Origin: Desulfuromonadales bacterium
GTDB taxonomy: Bacteria > Desulfobacterota > Desulfuromonadia > Geobacterales > Pseudopelobacteraceae
DNA length: 64,000 nucleotides
Direction of reading: 5' to 3'
NCBI GenBank assembly: GCA_016650295.1
Contig: JAENWA010000114.1
Span: 145,240-209,239 of the forward strand
Shown: positions 26,898-35,790 of the stretch, piece by piece
How the letters are laid out: each line of letters starts with the position of its first letter
Numbering within the stretch: position 1 is the first letter of the stretch
The notes under the pieces: model-generated
What the model was told of the DNA's origin: nothing
The model's database searches: none
Seen by the model: the letters and a program-made list of their open reading frames with translations, nothing else
Translations under genes and position numbers: made by a program

Positions 26898-26939
26898 CTA
26901 TTGTCCTCGGTTACGGCCTGGTGGAGTGTCCTCGTTCAT
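26898..26939 (-). CDS. possible 13-residue leader-type peptide
   Basis: AGGAGGA sits five bases before ATG, encoding MNEDTPPGRNRGQ and a stop. A terminator follows 60 bases later, giving a compact minus-strand unit. The peptide is too short for comparison. The ribosome site is the only strong support. Confidence 0.3.
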   Translation of the reverse strand: MNEDTPPGRNRGQ

Positions 26940-27244
26940 ACGGTCCTCCTGAGTTTGTGAGCTTACTGAATCGAGCATTTACTGATTCGTGCTTTTACTA
27001 CTCAGTTGCTCCTTTTCCAGCGTTGATTCTTTGATTCAGGTAGTGCTACCTTGAGTACACTATATCCAATCAAAGCCATAAAAACAGTCTGTTATTATTT
27101 TTTTTACAGGCGTATACTGCCACAATGTGTTGATTAACCTGAATGACCTGTCCGGCCCTGACGTTTTCAGAAGTTATTACCGCCGGTTAACCTTGATTTT
27201 CGTAACAGGTCAAGCATGCAGTGTGCAGCCGCCACTTCAATTTC
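26940..27244. other. intergenic region with small palindrome
   Basis: No gene. AGGTAGTGCTACCT at 27038-27051 is a perfect palindrome. On the minus strand a TATAGT -10-like box lies about ten bases upstream of it, so it could be an operator for the minus-strand small unit. Two near-repeats TGA(A/T)TCG(A/T)GC lie near 26967-26992. Confidence 0.4.
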
Positions 27245-27763
27245 CTATGTGTACTTCTCCCTGACTGCCCCAATAATATTTTCGCAGACTTGCTCCTGCG
27301 TCATACTGGCACATGTGATTGTGATATCGGCATTCCTGGTATAGAGTGCGAGGCGCTCATCAAACAACTCCGCAAAACTTTGGCCCGGCTGTCTGGCAAG
27401 ACCCCGTCTGCTGAAATCACGAACCCTCCACTCCAGTGTGGCCAAATCAACATCCAGAAACACAAGGACGCCATCCGACTTGAGATGTTTCATGGCTCGA
27501 TCACTATAGACAGCGCTGCCGCCCGTGGCAATCACGTGGTTTTGGACGGAAAGGCCAAGCAGGATTTCTTCTTCAATCGTACGGAGGGAAGCGTATCCGT
27601 CCGTATCGACAATGTCCTGCAATGTACGTCCCTGTAACGTCTGTATGAGCACATCCGTGTCAATAAAATTGCGTCTTGTATTTTTGGCGAGGATCACGCC
27701 GGCGGTGCTCTTGCCGGCGCCAGGCATTCCGATCAACACAAGGTTGGAAGGTATTGGTTTCAT
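27245..27763 (-). CDS. aroK: shikimate kinase
   Basis: Phosphorylates shikimate in aromatic amino acid synthesis. Visible: P-loop GMPGAGKSTAG near residue 11, substrate-binding DTDVLIQ, LRTIEEEIL (Arg/Glu of the FRxxE block), and IATGGSAVY in place of the common GGG motif. The 172 residues are normal. The GGS variant makes a relative of AroK possible. TGGAG precedes the ATG at 27763. Likely transcribed with the small secreted-protein gene upstream. Confidence 0.8.
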   Translation of the reverse strand: MKPIPSNLVLIGMPGAGKSTAGVILAKNTRRNFIDTDVLIQTLQGRTLQDIVDTDGYASLRTIEEEILLGLSVQNHVIATGGSAVYSDRAMKHLKSDGVLVFLDVDLATLEWRVRDFSRRGLARQPGQSFAELFDERLALYTRNADITITCASMTQEQVCENIIGAVREKYT

Positions 27764-27789
27764 TATTCTCCACATCTTGAATGCTATTG

Positions 27790-28086
27790 TTAATTGTCAT
27801 TACCATTGGACCATACGGCAATCCACTGCTCCTGGGGAGACCGGCTGTCGCCATACTGTACAATCACCCCGTCTTCCCGCGTGTATGAACAGGACCAGCC
27901 TGGCCAGTCGGACTTGTAGAAGACAGGGTAATCACTTGCATGGTCCAGAGGGTTATAAGGTTCTGAATACTCACTCCAGTCTTTCGGCGGCGGACAACGA
28001 TCATCACCGCGATAATCACCCGCCGCATGTGCCAAAGAGACACCCGCCGGTATCATACAGACAAAAAGCCACAGGATAACTTTCAT
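27790..28086 (-). CDS. small secreted protein of unknown function
   Basis: A 98-residue product with a signal peptide (MKVILWLFVCMIPAGVSLAH, cleavage after HAA). The mature part is acidic and aromatic with three Cys (DRCPPPKDW, GWSCSYTRED). GGAGGT lies six bases before ATG at 28086. It sits 26 bases upstream of aroK. No family recognised. Confidence 0.6.
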   Translation of the reverse strand: MKVILWLFVCMIPAGVSLAHAAGDYRGDDRCPPPKDWSEYSEPYNPLDHASDYPVFYKSDWPGWSCSYTREDGVIVQYGDSRSPQEQWIAVWSNGNDN

Positions 28087-28257
28087 GAAACACCTCCTGA
28101 AGGACGTCAATATATTTCATTCTACATTTTCAGACAAGATAGCACCATTAAATGTTAGAGTGTAAAAATGCGATGCAACGACGGACAGCAGCGAATACAA
28201 CAATCGGGTAGGCTGTCCAGCCTTCGGATCAATCGGATTTTATGAAGGGATCTGACC

Positions 28258-28746
28258 GTGGGAGATAAAGTCAGAAAGAAAACTCTTTATTACACCTTTG
28301 ATGAGTTTTTGGAAAAATTCGGTTACACGCGCGAAAAAGCCATATACGAGATCAAACATCACGGAATCAAGGCCTCATACACCCTGCCACGGCTAAAAAC
28401 CCTCCTTCCTTTCGGCGGTCCCTACGGTCATCCTTCCTTGATTCCACGAAATGAAGTAGAGCGATATGCCGCCATCATTGCAGAAAACGAATCACCCCCC
28501 ACCCAGTATATGGACAAAGACCGTCAGCCGGCCTTTTCATCTGAACTTGAAGCGGCTGTAAGCTGCTGGATGGCGCTCTTTTCGGATGCAACACCCGCCA
28601 AGGTTGCAACCCATACCAGAGAAAAGGCAATGTCCTGGCTTTCAAAAAATCGCCCGGAACTGGAAGAGTCACAGCATAAACGGATTGCAACCCTGCTGAC
28701 ACCCGATGCGCGAAAATCAGGGGGAGCACCGCCCGCCACGGAATAG
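28258..28746 (+). CDS. conserved hypothetical protein
   Basis: A 162-residue soluble protein. The front half (TFDEFLEKFGYTREKAIYEI) looks like a helical DNA-binding or adaptor region. The tail (SWLSKNRPELEESQHKRIAT, TLLTPDARKSGGAPPA) resembles a short helical region seen in many unannotated proteobacterial proteins. GTG start with AAGGGA ahead. Function unknown. Confidence 0.6.
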   Translation: MGDKVRKKTLYYTFDEFLEKFGYTREKAIYEIKHHGIKASYTLPRLKTLLPFGGPYGHPSLIPRNEVERYAAIIAENESPPTQYMDKDRQPAFSSELEAAVSCWMALFSDATPAKVATHTREKAMSWLSKNRPELEESQHKRIATLLTPDARKSGGAPPATE

Positions 28747-28810
28747 GACTAAAACAAGCAGTTAGCCGAATCGCAAGTATAGATACGCCTTTTTCAGGAG
28801 TCAGACAGTA

Positions 28811-29671
28811 ATGCCACGCTATATCGAACCGGTCTTCCGTCCCCCCAGTGAAGCGCACAGCCTGATCTTCCAGATCACCGTCGGTTGTTCCCAGAACAGC
28901 TGCACCTTCTGCGGAATGTACAAGGGTAAACGCTTTCATGTGCGGCCGGTGGCGGAGATTATCGACGAGATCGCCGGGATTCCTCAGCACTATCGCTTGC
29001 AGGTTGATCGAGTCTTCCTGGCCGACGGAGATGCCCTGGTCTATCCCTTTGACGGGCTGGTGGAGATTCTGGAGGCCCTGTCAGAGGGCTTTCCGCACCT
29101 GACCAGGGTAGGTGCGTACGCCTCACCCAACAGCCTGACCACCAAGAGCCCGGAACAGCTGACCTTGCTGCGGGAGAAGCGCCTCCGGATCCTCTACTTC
29201 GGCCTGGAATCGGGGGACGCTGATACCCTGCTGCGGATCAACAAAGGATTCAGCGCCGATGAGATGGCGCAGCAGGCCCTCAAGGCTCGTGATGCCGGCA
29301 TGAAGCTGTCGGTCACCGCCATTCTCGGCTTGGCGGGACGCACGAGAAGCCTTGTCCATGCCCGCCAGACGGCGAACTGGGTCAACCGGGTCAACCCGGA
29401 GTATTTTTCACTGCTAACCCTTTTCCATCGCCACAACGAGGAGTTCGTCCGCGGCCTCGAACAGTGCACACGACGAGAACTGATGCTCGAAGCGCGGGAG
29501 CTGTTGCTGCATCTCCACCCGGCCCGTACAATCCTGCGCTCCAATCATGTTTCCAATTTTCTCAACCTGGCCGGCAGCTACCCCAAGGATCGCGAGCGGT
29601 TGATCAACGACGTGGATGTTGCCCTGCAACGCGCCGGCCTGCAGCCCGGTTTTCTGGATCAGGTACCGTAA
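28811..29671 (+). CDS. radical SAM protein
   Basis: A 286-residue radical SAM enzyme. The cluster motif is the CX4CX2C form VGCSQNSCTFCGMYKGKRF near residue 25, seen in one uncharacterised radical SAM family, followed by the SAM-binding GE/GD-type VFLADGDAL and ILYFGLESGDADTLL. AGGAG ten bases ahead of ATG. The reaction is unknown; no accessory peptide gene nearby. Confidence 0.8.
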   Translation: MPRYIEPVFRPPSEAHSLIFQITVGCSQNSCTFCGMYKGKRFHVRPVAEIIDEIAGIPQHYRLQVDRVFLADGDALVYPFDGLVEILEALSEGFPHLTRVGAYASPNSLTTKSPEQLTLLREKRLRILYFGLESGDADTLLRINKGFSADEMAQQALKARDAGMKLSVTAILGLAGRTRSLVHARQTANWVNRVNPEYFSLLTLFHRHNEEFVRGLEQCTRRELMLEARELLLHLHPARTILRSNHVSNFLNLAGSYPKDRERLINDVDVALQRAGLQPGFLDQVP

Positions 29672-29690
29672 TATACGGAAGAGTACTATT

Positions 29691-29715
29691 GATGAGAGAT
29701 GAGAGATGAGAGATG
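29691..29715. repeat. 7-bp tandem repeat (ATGAGAG)n
   Basis: Three full copies of ATGAGAG plus partial ones in the leader of the next gene. Short tandem repeats of this kind change copy number by slippage. Confidence 0.7.
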
Positions 29716-29793
29716 AATTGCTGGCCATTCTATTCACCGGACATCTCGGTCTTATTTCCCTGTTTCAGTTTAACTAGAAAACGTGGAGGAAGT

Positions 29794-30336
29794 ATGCGTC
29801 TCTTTATCGCCATAGAACTGCCGGAGGAGATCAGACAGATTCTCGCCGGCCTGCAAAGGGACATGGCGGGCGTACGCTGGGTGCCATGGGAACAACTGCA
29901 CCTGACACTGCTGTTTTTAGGGGAGGTGGGAGAGGGTGAGTTGGAGATGCTGTACGGGGGCCTGAAAAAGATCAGGTTCGCTCCGTTTTCTCTCAATTTT
30001 ACCCGTCCCGGCTGTTTTCCCCGATCCGGAAACCCCCGGGTACTGTGGTTCGGGGTTGACGGTCAGCCCGCGCTGGAACGGTTGGCCTCACGTGTGAAAG
30101 CCGCGATGGCTGCCTGTGGGATATCGTTTGAAGAGCGTCCCTTCCACCCGCATATTACGCTGGCCAGAATCAGGCAGCCCGAGGCGGGTGCTTTATTAAA
30201 GGGGTATATCGATCACCCCGTTGCTCTACAGATCCCTGCCCTGGCTGTGCGGGAGTTTGTGCTCTTTCAGAGTCGGCTGACACAGCAAGGCGCTGTGCAT
30301 CTTTCGCTCAAGGTCTTTCCTTGTGCAACGCACTAA
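29794..30336 (+). CDS. thpR: RNA 2',3'-cyclic phosphodiesterase (2H family)
   Basis: A 180-residue LigT/ThpR-type enzyme acting on 2',3'-cyclic phosphate RNA ends. Both catalytic HxTx motifs are present: HLTLLFLG near residue 39 and HPHITLAR near 123. The ATG at 29794 is chosen for GGAGGA upstream and the typical start MRLFIAIELPEEI. Confidence 0.9.
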   Translation: MRLFIAIELPEEIRQILAGLQRDMAGVRWVPWEQLHLTLLFLGEVGEGELEMLYGGLKKIRFAPFSLNFTRPGCFPRSGNPRVLWFGVDGQPALERLASRVKAAMAACGISFEERPFHPHITLARIRQPEAGALLKGYIDHPVALQIPALAVREFVLFQSRLTQQGAVHLSLKVFPCATH

Positions 30337-30497
30337 TTCTGCTGCTAATTTAATTCAGCTTAACCGGACACTGCTGCTGCGGAGCAATGTGTCTGATTCA
30401 AGTGGCGAAGGTTGCAGGCAGATGCTGATATGCTATACTGCCGGCCTGAAGAACGCCCGGCCGGAATTGTTTTAATACTATAACTGAAGGAGCTGTC

Positions 30498-31823
30498 GTG
30501 TCCAAACGCCTGCCCAAGATGCTTTATGCCGATTCCAAAGGAAACATCTTCGATCATCCCGAGTTGTGTATGGCCGGTATGAACGGCACTGTGGCGGTGC
30601 TGCCCGATGAGGTGGAGCTGATCCCGCTGCCGGAAGACAGCAAGCTTTTTACCATGCCTTCCATGCCGCCCATTTCCTGGGATGCCAGAAAGAAAACGTT
30701 TACAACGGTGAACGAAGTCCGTGATGGTCGCAGAACCCAGCGGGTTCAGGCCGTGGCCGCTTTCATGGCCCCCGGCTATCTGCGGACCCTGCTGCCGGCC
30801 TGTGTCTATTCCGGCAAAAAGACGCATCTGCCGCTCTGGTCCTACACCGCCGTGGGATGGGATGAAGAGCGGGACTGTTTCGTGGTGGCGGCGACAAAGG
30901 TCGATAATAACAGGAACTGGAACCCCGGAAACTACGACGACCGCACCCTTGATCCGCTGGTGCGCCGGATGCTGCGGGAGATGCCGGATAACCGCCTGCT
31001 GGAGCAGTTGTCGCGTTGCGCGGTAGATTACCACTGTTTTGCCGCCAAGAACCTCTTCTACCGGCGCTGGGAGGCGCCGCTGCCGACCTCGCCGGTCTGC
31101 AACTCGGCCTGCCTGGGGTGCATCAGTCTGCAGCCGTCGGAGTGCTGCCCGTCCAATCACGACCGCATCGCCTTTGTGCCGACTCCCGAGGAACTGTGCG
31201 AGATCGCCGTGCCGCATCTGGAGCAGGCCGAACAGGCGATTGTATCCTATGGCCAGGGGTGCGAGGGTGATCCGATCCTGCAGGCCGACACGATAGCCGA
31301 GGCCACCAGGCGCATGAAGAAAGCCACCTCATGCGGCACGGTCAATTTCAATTCCAACGGTTCCTTGCCGGACCGGATACAGCTCTTGTGTGATGTCGGC
31401 ATGGATTCGTTTCGATTTTCGATGAACTCGGTCCGTGAAGAGCTTTATAACCGCTACTACCGGCCCAAGGGGTACGTCTTTGCCGATGTGCTCCGATCGG
31501 TGGATATCGCCAAGCAGAACGGCCGCTTTACCATGATTAACTATCTGGTGTCACCGGGTGTCTCCGACGCGCCGGCGGAGGTGGATGCTCTTCTGCGTTT
31601 CGTGGCTGACAGCGGTATCGACATGATCCAGTTGCGTAATCTGTCGATTGACCCGGATTATTATAACCGGGAGATGGGAGTGGCAGGGCAGGGGATCGGT
31701 ATGTACCAACTGCTCCAGCGGCTGAAACAGGAGTTTCCACGTCTGCAGTTCGGCTATTACAACCGGACAAAGGAAAATTTCTTCCCGGAAGGTTTTGAAA
31801 CAGGGTGGCCTGTCAAGGAATAA
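30498..31823 (+). CDS. radical SAM domain protein of unknown function
   Basis: A 441-residue protein with about 200 residues before the cluster motif CNSACLGC (CX3CX2C, near residue 201), followed by an unusual Cys pair PSECCPSN and SYGQGCEGDPIL. Later elements fit the partial TIM barrel (GMDSFRFSMNSVREELYNRY). The long N-terminal domain (about 1-195) is unrecognised. GTG start, GGAG upstream. No partner gene suggests a substrate. Confidence 0.78.
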   Translation: MSKRLPKMLYADSKGNIFDHPELCMAGMNGTVAVLPDEVELIPLPEDSKLFTMPSMPPISWDARKKTFTTVNEVRDGRRTQRVQAVAAFMAPGYLRTLLPACVYSGKKTHLPLWSYTAVGWDEERDCFVVAATKVDNNRNWNPGNYDDRTLDPLVRRMLREMPDNRLLEQLSRCAVDYHCFAAKNLFYRRWEAPLPTSPVCNSACLGCISLQPSECCPSNHDRIAFVPTPEELCEIAVPHLEQAEQAIVSYGQGCEGDPILQADTIAEATRRMKKATSCGTVNFNSNGSLPDRIQLLCDVGMDSFRFSMNSVREELYNRYYRPKGYVFADVLRSVDIAKQNGRFTMINYLVSPGVSDAPAEVDALLRFVADSGIDMIQLRNLSIDPDYYNREMGVAGQGIGMYQLLQRLKQEFPRLQFGYYNRTKENFFPEGFETGWPVKE

Positions 31824-31937
31824 GAAGCCGGTAATATTATTGATGCAACATGATAAAACTTTGTTTATCATTACAGCCTTTATTGCAGAAAAACGGCAGG
31901 ACCACTTTGAGGGGCCGGCAGAAAGGTCGGGATATCT

Positions 31938-33089
31938 ATGAAGTTGGGCGAATCGCTGATCAATGAAGGATTAATCACGCAAGAGCAGCTTGATGAAGCC
32001 TTGAAATGTCATGTGATTTTCGGTGTCAAACTGGGAAGTAGCCTGATAGAGCTTGGATTTGTCCAGGAAGATGCGCTTCTCGATCTGTTGAGCCGAAAGC
32101 TGGGGGTGCCGTCGGTAACCCATGAGGAACTGCTTAATGTGCCCTCCGAAGCAATCGAACGGATGACTCCTGCCCTGGCCGAGAAGTTTCGTGTGATCCC
32201 GGTCCGGCTCGAGAACAAGCGCTTGTATGTTGCAATGTCCGACCCGACTGATTTCAAGACCCAGGAAGAGTTGTCCTTCATAACCGGAAATGTAATCATT
32301 CCGAACATTGCAGCTGACATTCAGATACTCTACGCCCTTGAAAAATATTACGGAGTCAAGCTGGACCACCGTTATATGAGTGCCAGCTGCGAACTTCAGA
32401 AGATACGGATTAAGAACAAAGAGGCTGTGTCGGATGAATTCGTCTTTGACGACAGCAAATATACTATCAGCGCCGAGTATGAAGTTAATGCCGTAACCGG
32501 TGCACTGCTTGATGCACCGGTTCAGAAAGCAGTTGACAGCGAACCGGCGGAGCAGGAACCTGTTGTTCCTCCTGCACCCACGGTCACCCGGACCAGTGAT
32601 CTGTATTCCATCGACAAACTTTGCCTTGATTTTTCACAAGCGATACTTAGTGATGATGTAGCGGATTTGATGATTAAATATCTGAGGCAGGACTATACTA
32701 CCTGTGCCCTGCTGGCGATCCGCAAGAACAGTGCTGTCGGCTGGAAAGCACTGGTCAATGGGAAAGAGAGCAGGGACTTCGAAGAGATAACCATTGATTT
32801 ATCAGACAGTCAGGAAATCAGTGACCTTCTGGCCGGGAAACAACTTTATTTCGGAGCGCTGTCCGAGACGTCCGCAAATCTTCCGGTCATAATGGCGTTG
32901 AAGTTGCCAAGGTTTAATCCGGTGCTGCTGCTGCCGGTGGTGATGAATGAAAGGGTTGTGGTGGTACTGGTGGTTTCAGCTGATGAGGAGGTATTGCAGC
33001 GCAAGTTGAGCGAGCTGCAGAAGCTGGTAAACAAGGCCTCATTGATATTTCAGATTCTGGTTCTTAAAACCAAGCTGCTGCAGACCTGA
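31938..33089 (+). CDS. MshEN (GspE N-terminal) domain protein without ATPase
   Basis: A 383-residue protein. Residues 1-62 form two MshEN-like repeats (KLGESLINEGLITQEQLDEA, KLGSSLIELGFVQEDALLDL) and continue through the GspE N-terminal subdomain (MTPALAEKFRVIPVRLENKR) to about 150, much like PilB in this window. The ATPase core is absent. Instead an acidic/Pro linker (about 195-215) leads to a GAF-like domain to the end. The repeat-ending Q residues expected for cyclic di-GMP contact are changed. It may be a ligand sensor; function unknown. Confidence 0.72.
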   Translation: MKLGESLINEGLITQEQLDEALKCHVIFGVKLGSSLIELGFVQEDALLDLLSRKLGVPSVTHEELLNVPSEAIERMTPALAEKFRVIPVRLENKRLYVAMSDPTDFKTQEELSFITGNVIIPNIAADIQILYALEKYYGVKLDHRYMSASCELQKIRIKNKEAVSDEFVFDDSKYTISAEYEVNAVTGALLDAPVQKAVDSEPAEQEPVVPPAPTVTRTSDLYSIDKLCLDFSQAILSDDVADLMIKYLRQDYTTCALLAIRKNSAVGWKALVNGKESRDFEEITIDLSDSQEISDLLAGKQLYFGALSETSANLPVIMALKLPRFNPVLLLPVVMNERVVVVLVVSADEEVLQRKLSELQKLVNKASLIFQILVLKTKLLQT

Positions 33090-33239
33090 GAAAGCGGTTC
33101 AAGGGCCATGGCCTTTGTCATAGGTGGAGACCTGACACTGTCAGTCTCCTATAATCTGTTGAAAGTACGGTAATACAAATTTACCGTAGCATGTTAAATA
33201 TGTATTGACTCTTACCAGAGCTGCCTTTACCATGGGTTC

Positions 33240-34445
33240 ATGTACATACAGCGAACCATAGAAAAGCTTCTCCCCGGCATTCTTGCCACCTTTCCCTGCT
33301 TGGCGGTAACTGGCCCACGACAGTCGGGTAAATCCACCCTGCTGCGTCATGCCTTACCGGAATACCGTTATGTCACGCTGGATGACCCGTCAGTGCTGGA
33401 ACAGGCGCATTCCGATCCGGTCTATTTTCTCGATTCACTTGGCGAACAATGTATCATCGATGAAATCCAGCTTGCCCCCGGTATCCTGTCGTACGTCAAG
33501 TTGCGTGTTGATAATGACCGTGGCCGCAATGGGAGGTTTGTCTTTACCGGTTCGCAGCAGTTCGGCATGATCCGTAATCTGGGGGATTCCCTGGCGGGCA
33601 GGATTGCCCTGCTGGACCTGCTCCCTTTTGAAGCACGGGAGTTGCAGCAGGCAGCGCCGACGCTTGGAGGATTGGGGCTTTTTACAACATCCTGCCTTAC
33701 GGGAGCCTATCCCCAGCTTGCGGTAACTCCTGAGATAGACCGGCGGCTGTGGTATGCATCATATATTCAGACCTACCTTGAACGGGACATACGTTCACTC
33801 TACGATATCGGCAGCCTGCGGGAGTTCCACCGCTTCATGCAGCTTCTCGCGGTGCGCTGCAGCCAGATGCTGAATATGAGCAGTTTTGCAACAGATCTGG
33901 GAGTGAGTGTCACTACGGTCAAACGCTGGCTTTCAGTGCTGGAGGCCGGGCGAATCATTCACCTGCTCCCGCCGCACTTCAATAATCTGGGCAAACGGAT
34001 CACCAAGATGCCCAAGGTATATTTCCTTGACACAGGCCTGGCGTGCCACCTGGTGGGAATACGCGACCGGGAGCAGCTTTTGGAAGGGCCAATGGCCGGA
34101 GCGTTGTTCGAGAACTACTGTCTGCAGGAAACGGTGAAGAGTTTTGCCAACCGGGGAGAACAACCGCGAATTTCGTATCTGCGGACAAACAACGGGTTGG
34201 AGGTTGATCTTATTATCGAAGGCCCGAATTTGCGCCCGCTTCCGGTGGAAATCAAGCTGAGCCGGACGCCTTCTCAATCACTGGCATCGAGTCTTTCCCG
34301 CTATGCGCACCTTTTCGAAAAAGCCGACCCGGAAGATGGGCTGTTGCTTTGTCTGGCTGATGGCCAAAAAACAATCAGCCGGGGCGTCACCGCTATCGGG
34401 GTGGAAGATTATCTTGAAATGCTCAGGCAGCGACTTGACGGCTGA
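33240..34445 (+). CDS. AAA-type ATPase with DUF4143 domain
   Basis: A 401-residue protein with P-loop VTGPRQSGKSTLLRH near residue 24, Walker B-like CIIDEIQLAP near 75, FTGSQQF sensor region near 101, and the C-terminal DUF4143 region ending in a nuclease-like EVDLIIEG...PVEIKL motif (about 322-341). Family members are widespread on accessory DNA and mobile islands; role unclear. It heads a cluster of toxin-antitoxin genes. Confidence 0.85.
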   Translation: MYIQRTIEKLLPGILATFPCLAVTGPRQSGKSTLLRHALPEYRYVTLDDPSVLEQAHSDPVYFLDSLGEQCIIDEIQLAPGILSYVKLRVDNDRGRNGRFVFTGSQQFGMIRNLGDSLAGRIALLDLLPFEARELQQAAPTLGGLGLFTTSCLTGAYPQLAVTPEIDRRLWYASYIQTYLERDIRSLYDIGSLREFHRFMQLLAVRCSQMLNMSSFATDLGVSVTTVKRWLSVLEAGRIIHLLPPHFNNLGKRITKMPKVYFLDTGLACHLVGIRDREQLLEGPMAGALFENYCLQETVKSFANRGEQPRISYLRTNNGLEVDLIIEGPNLRPLPVEIKLSRTPSQSLASSLSRYAHLFEKADPEDGLLLCLADGQKTISRGVTAIGVEDYLEMLRQRLDG

Positions 34446-34471
34446 TTAAGTGTAAAAGGGGTGATTATCAG

Positions 34472-34792
34472 TTGCTCAGGTCGTTTATGATTGATTTTGA
34501 GAACAGTCTCAATCCGTATCAGGACAACCGCCTTGAAATTACCATGATGTTGTCCATTGCCGGAGGCTGGATTGGGCCGGATGAGCGAATTCGAGAGAAT
34601 GGAAAACGATATGAAAAAGCAGGGATCAAGCCCAGAGATGCAATCCATCTGGCCTGTGCTGTCCACGCTAGAGCAGACTTTTTCATAACTTGTGACGACA
34701 AACTGGCAAAAAGGGCAAAGTTGATGCGACTCCCGATACAACTGTTTAATCCGGTTGATTTTGCATACGCCATGGAGGTAAGACAACTATGA
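34472..34792 (+). pseudogene. N-terminally truncated PIN-domain toxin
   Basis: Residues 5-106 fit a PIN ribonuclease domain from its first helix onward: KPRDAIHLACAVHARADFFI, TCDDKLAKRAK and the final NPVDFA. The first strand with the catalytic Asp (usually VYxDTxxL) is missing; only TTG at 34472 could start the frame. Its stop overlaps the antitoxin ATG. Likely an inactivated toxin. Confidence 0.65.
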
Positions 34793-35019
34793 CACGATTG
34801 GCAAGCGATGCCGCAATACGAGAGAAGGGGCTTAAAGTTCTTTACAAACATCTTGGCGAGACCGATGCGGTCCGTTTTCTTTCGCAAGTTTCCATTGAGA
34901 AAAAGGATTACCTGAAGGTTCAGCAGAAATTATTTCAAGGAATGTCGGTAGATGAGCTGTATGATCAGGCAGCTGCAAGCTGCGCCGAGGATTCTGCTGA
35001 ATATAAGGGGAAGCGATAG
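34789..35019 (+). CDS. putative antitoxin partner of the PIN gene
   Basis: A 76-residue protein (MTRLASDAAIREKGLKVLYK, DAVRFLSQVSIEKKDYLKVQ, MSVDELYDQAA). Its ATG overlaps the PIN stop (ATGA), the usual coupling of a toxin-antitoxin pair. The gene is intact although the toxin is broken. Confidence 0.6.
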   Translation: MTRLASDAAIREKGLKVLYKHLGETDAVRFLSQVSIEKKDYLKVQQKLFQGMSVDELYDQAAASCAEDSAEYKGKR

Positions 35020-35170
35020 AGAAAAGGGAGCCGTAAGGAGCCAGGTCTCACCCGCGTACATTTTTGCGGCTTTGTACCGTAGACCCTATATTTTTTACAG
35101 AGAAAGACAGCTGAAACAAGGAACAAGTCAATATTGAATATACTGTCCCCGTAATTCCGGAGGTTGTGCA

Positions 35171-35425
35171 ATGCTATCACTCAGCATATCCGATTCCGTA
35201 CTTCATTCCCTGAAACTGCCGGAAAAAACCGTGCAACAGGATCTCATGAAGCTACTTGCCGTAAAACTATATGAAAAAGGGGCACTCGGCCTCGGCAAGG
35301 CGAGTGAACTGTGCGGTGCGAGCAGAACCGATTTTCTGCATATACTCAAGGAGGAGCGGGTATTTCTAAACTATGACGATGAGGAACTCGACAAGGATAT
35401 TGCCGCGCTGGAGTCGTTTCTGTGA
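35171..35425 (+). CDS. UPF0175 family antitoxin-like protein
   Basis: An 84-residue protein with the UPF0175 pattern: MKLLAVKLYEKGALGLGKAS, ELCGASRTDFLHILKEE. UPF0175 proteins usually precede a DUF3368 PIN-type toxin, and here the next frame begins inside its stop codon (GTGA). AATTCCGGAGG lies ahead of the ATG. Confidence 0.8.
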   Translation: MLSLSISDSVLHSLKLPEKTVQQDLMKLLAVKLYEKGALGLGKASELCGASRTDFLHILKEERVFLNYDDEELDKDIAALESFL

Positions 35426-35592
35426 TAGTCGTAAGTGATTCATCTCCCTTGATCGCCCTTCTTTTCGTTGGCCGAATTGACATTCTTGAATGTCAATTCG
35501 GGATGGATCAGATAAGTTTCCGCATCTCCCCCTCAGTGCTCAACCGGGCACTAACCCACCTGAACGAACCGCCTCTCTGTTTCAAGTCATAG
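35422..35592 (+). pseudogene. internally deleted DUF3368 (PIN-like) toxin
   Basis: GTG overlapping the UPF0175 stop begins IVVSDSSPLIALLFVGRIDI, the DUF3368 N-terminus with the catalytic Asp. After ECQFG the frame jumps to SFRISPSVLNRALTHLNE, which resembles the family's C-terminal helix. About 90 central residues are lost while the frame is kept (56 codons). A perfect palindrome (35472-35501) sits exactly at the join. Confidence 0.65.
35472..35501. repeat. perfect palindrome with 14-bp arms
   Basis: CCGAATTGACATTC, TT, GAATGTCAATTCGG. It spans the deletion scar in the DUF3368 relic and could form a hairpin or cruciform. Confidence 0.8.
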
Positions 35593-35668
35593 ATCCTGCT
35601 GTACGCCATTTACCAAATCGTATGCGCGAAGTGCCGGAACTGGTGGGCAATGCCTGAGCTTCCAGTAC

Positions 35669-35790
35669 CCATGTAACATTTAAAACCATGTAGGTTGGGC
35701 AAAGCAGAGCGTGCCCAACGGTGCCGGCTATGTTGGGCACGGCATGAAACCGCCTTTACCCAACCTACTAATAAATATGTGTTACATGGC
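35669..35790. mobile_element. MITE-like palindromic element
   Basis: Nested inverted repeats: CCATGTAACAT (35669-) with ATGTGTTACATGG (to 35789), inside it GTAGGTTGGGCAAAGC with GCCTTTACCCAACCTAC, and in the centre GTGCCCAAC with GTTGGGCAC. The TAGGTTGGGC...GCCCAAC word is a type of short repeat known to be scattered in many bacterial genomes. No coding capacity. Confidence 0.7.
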
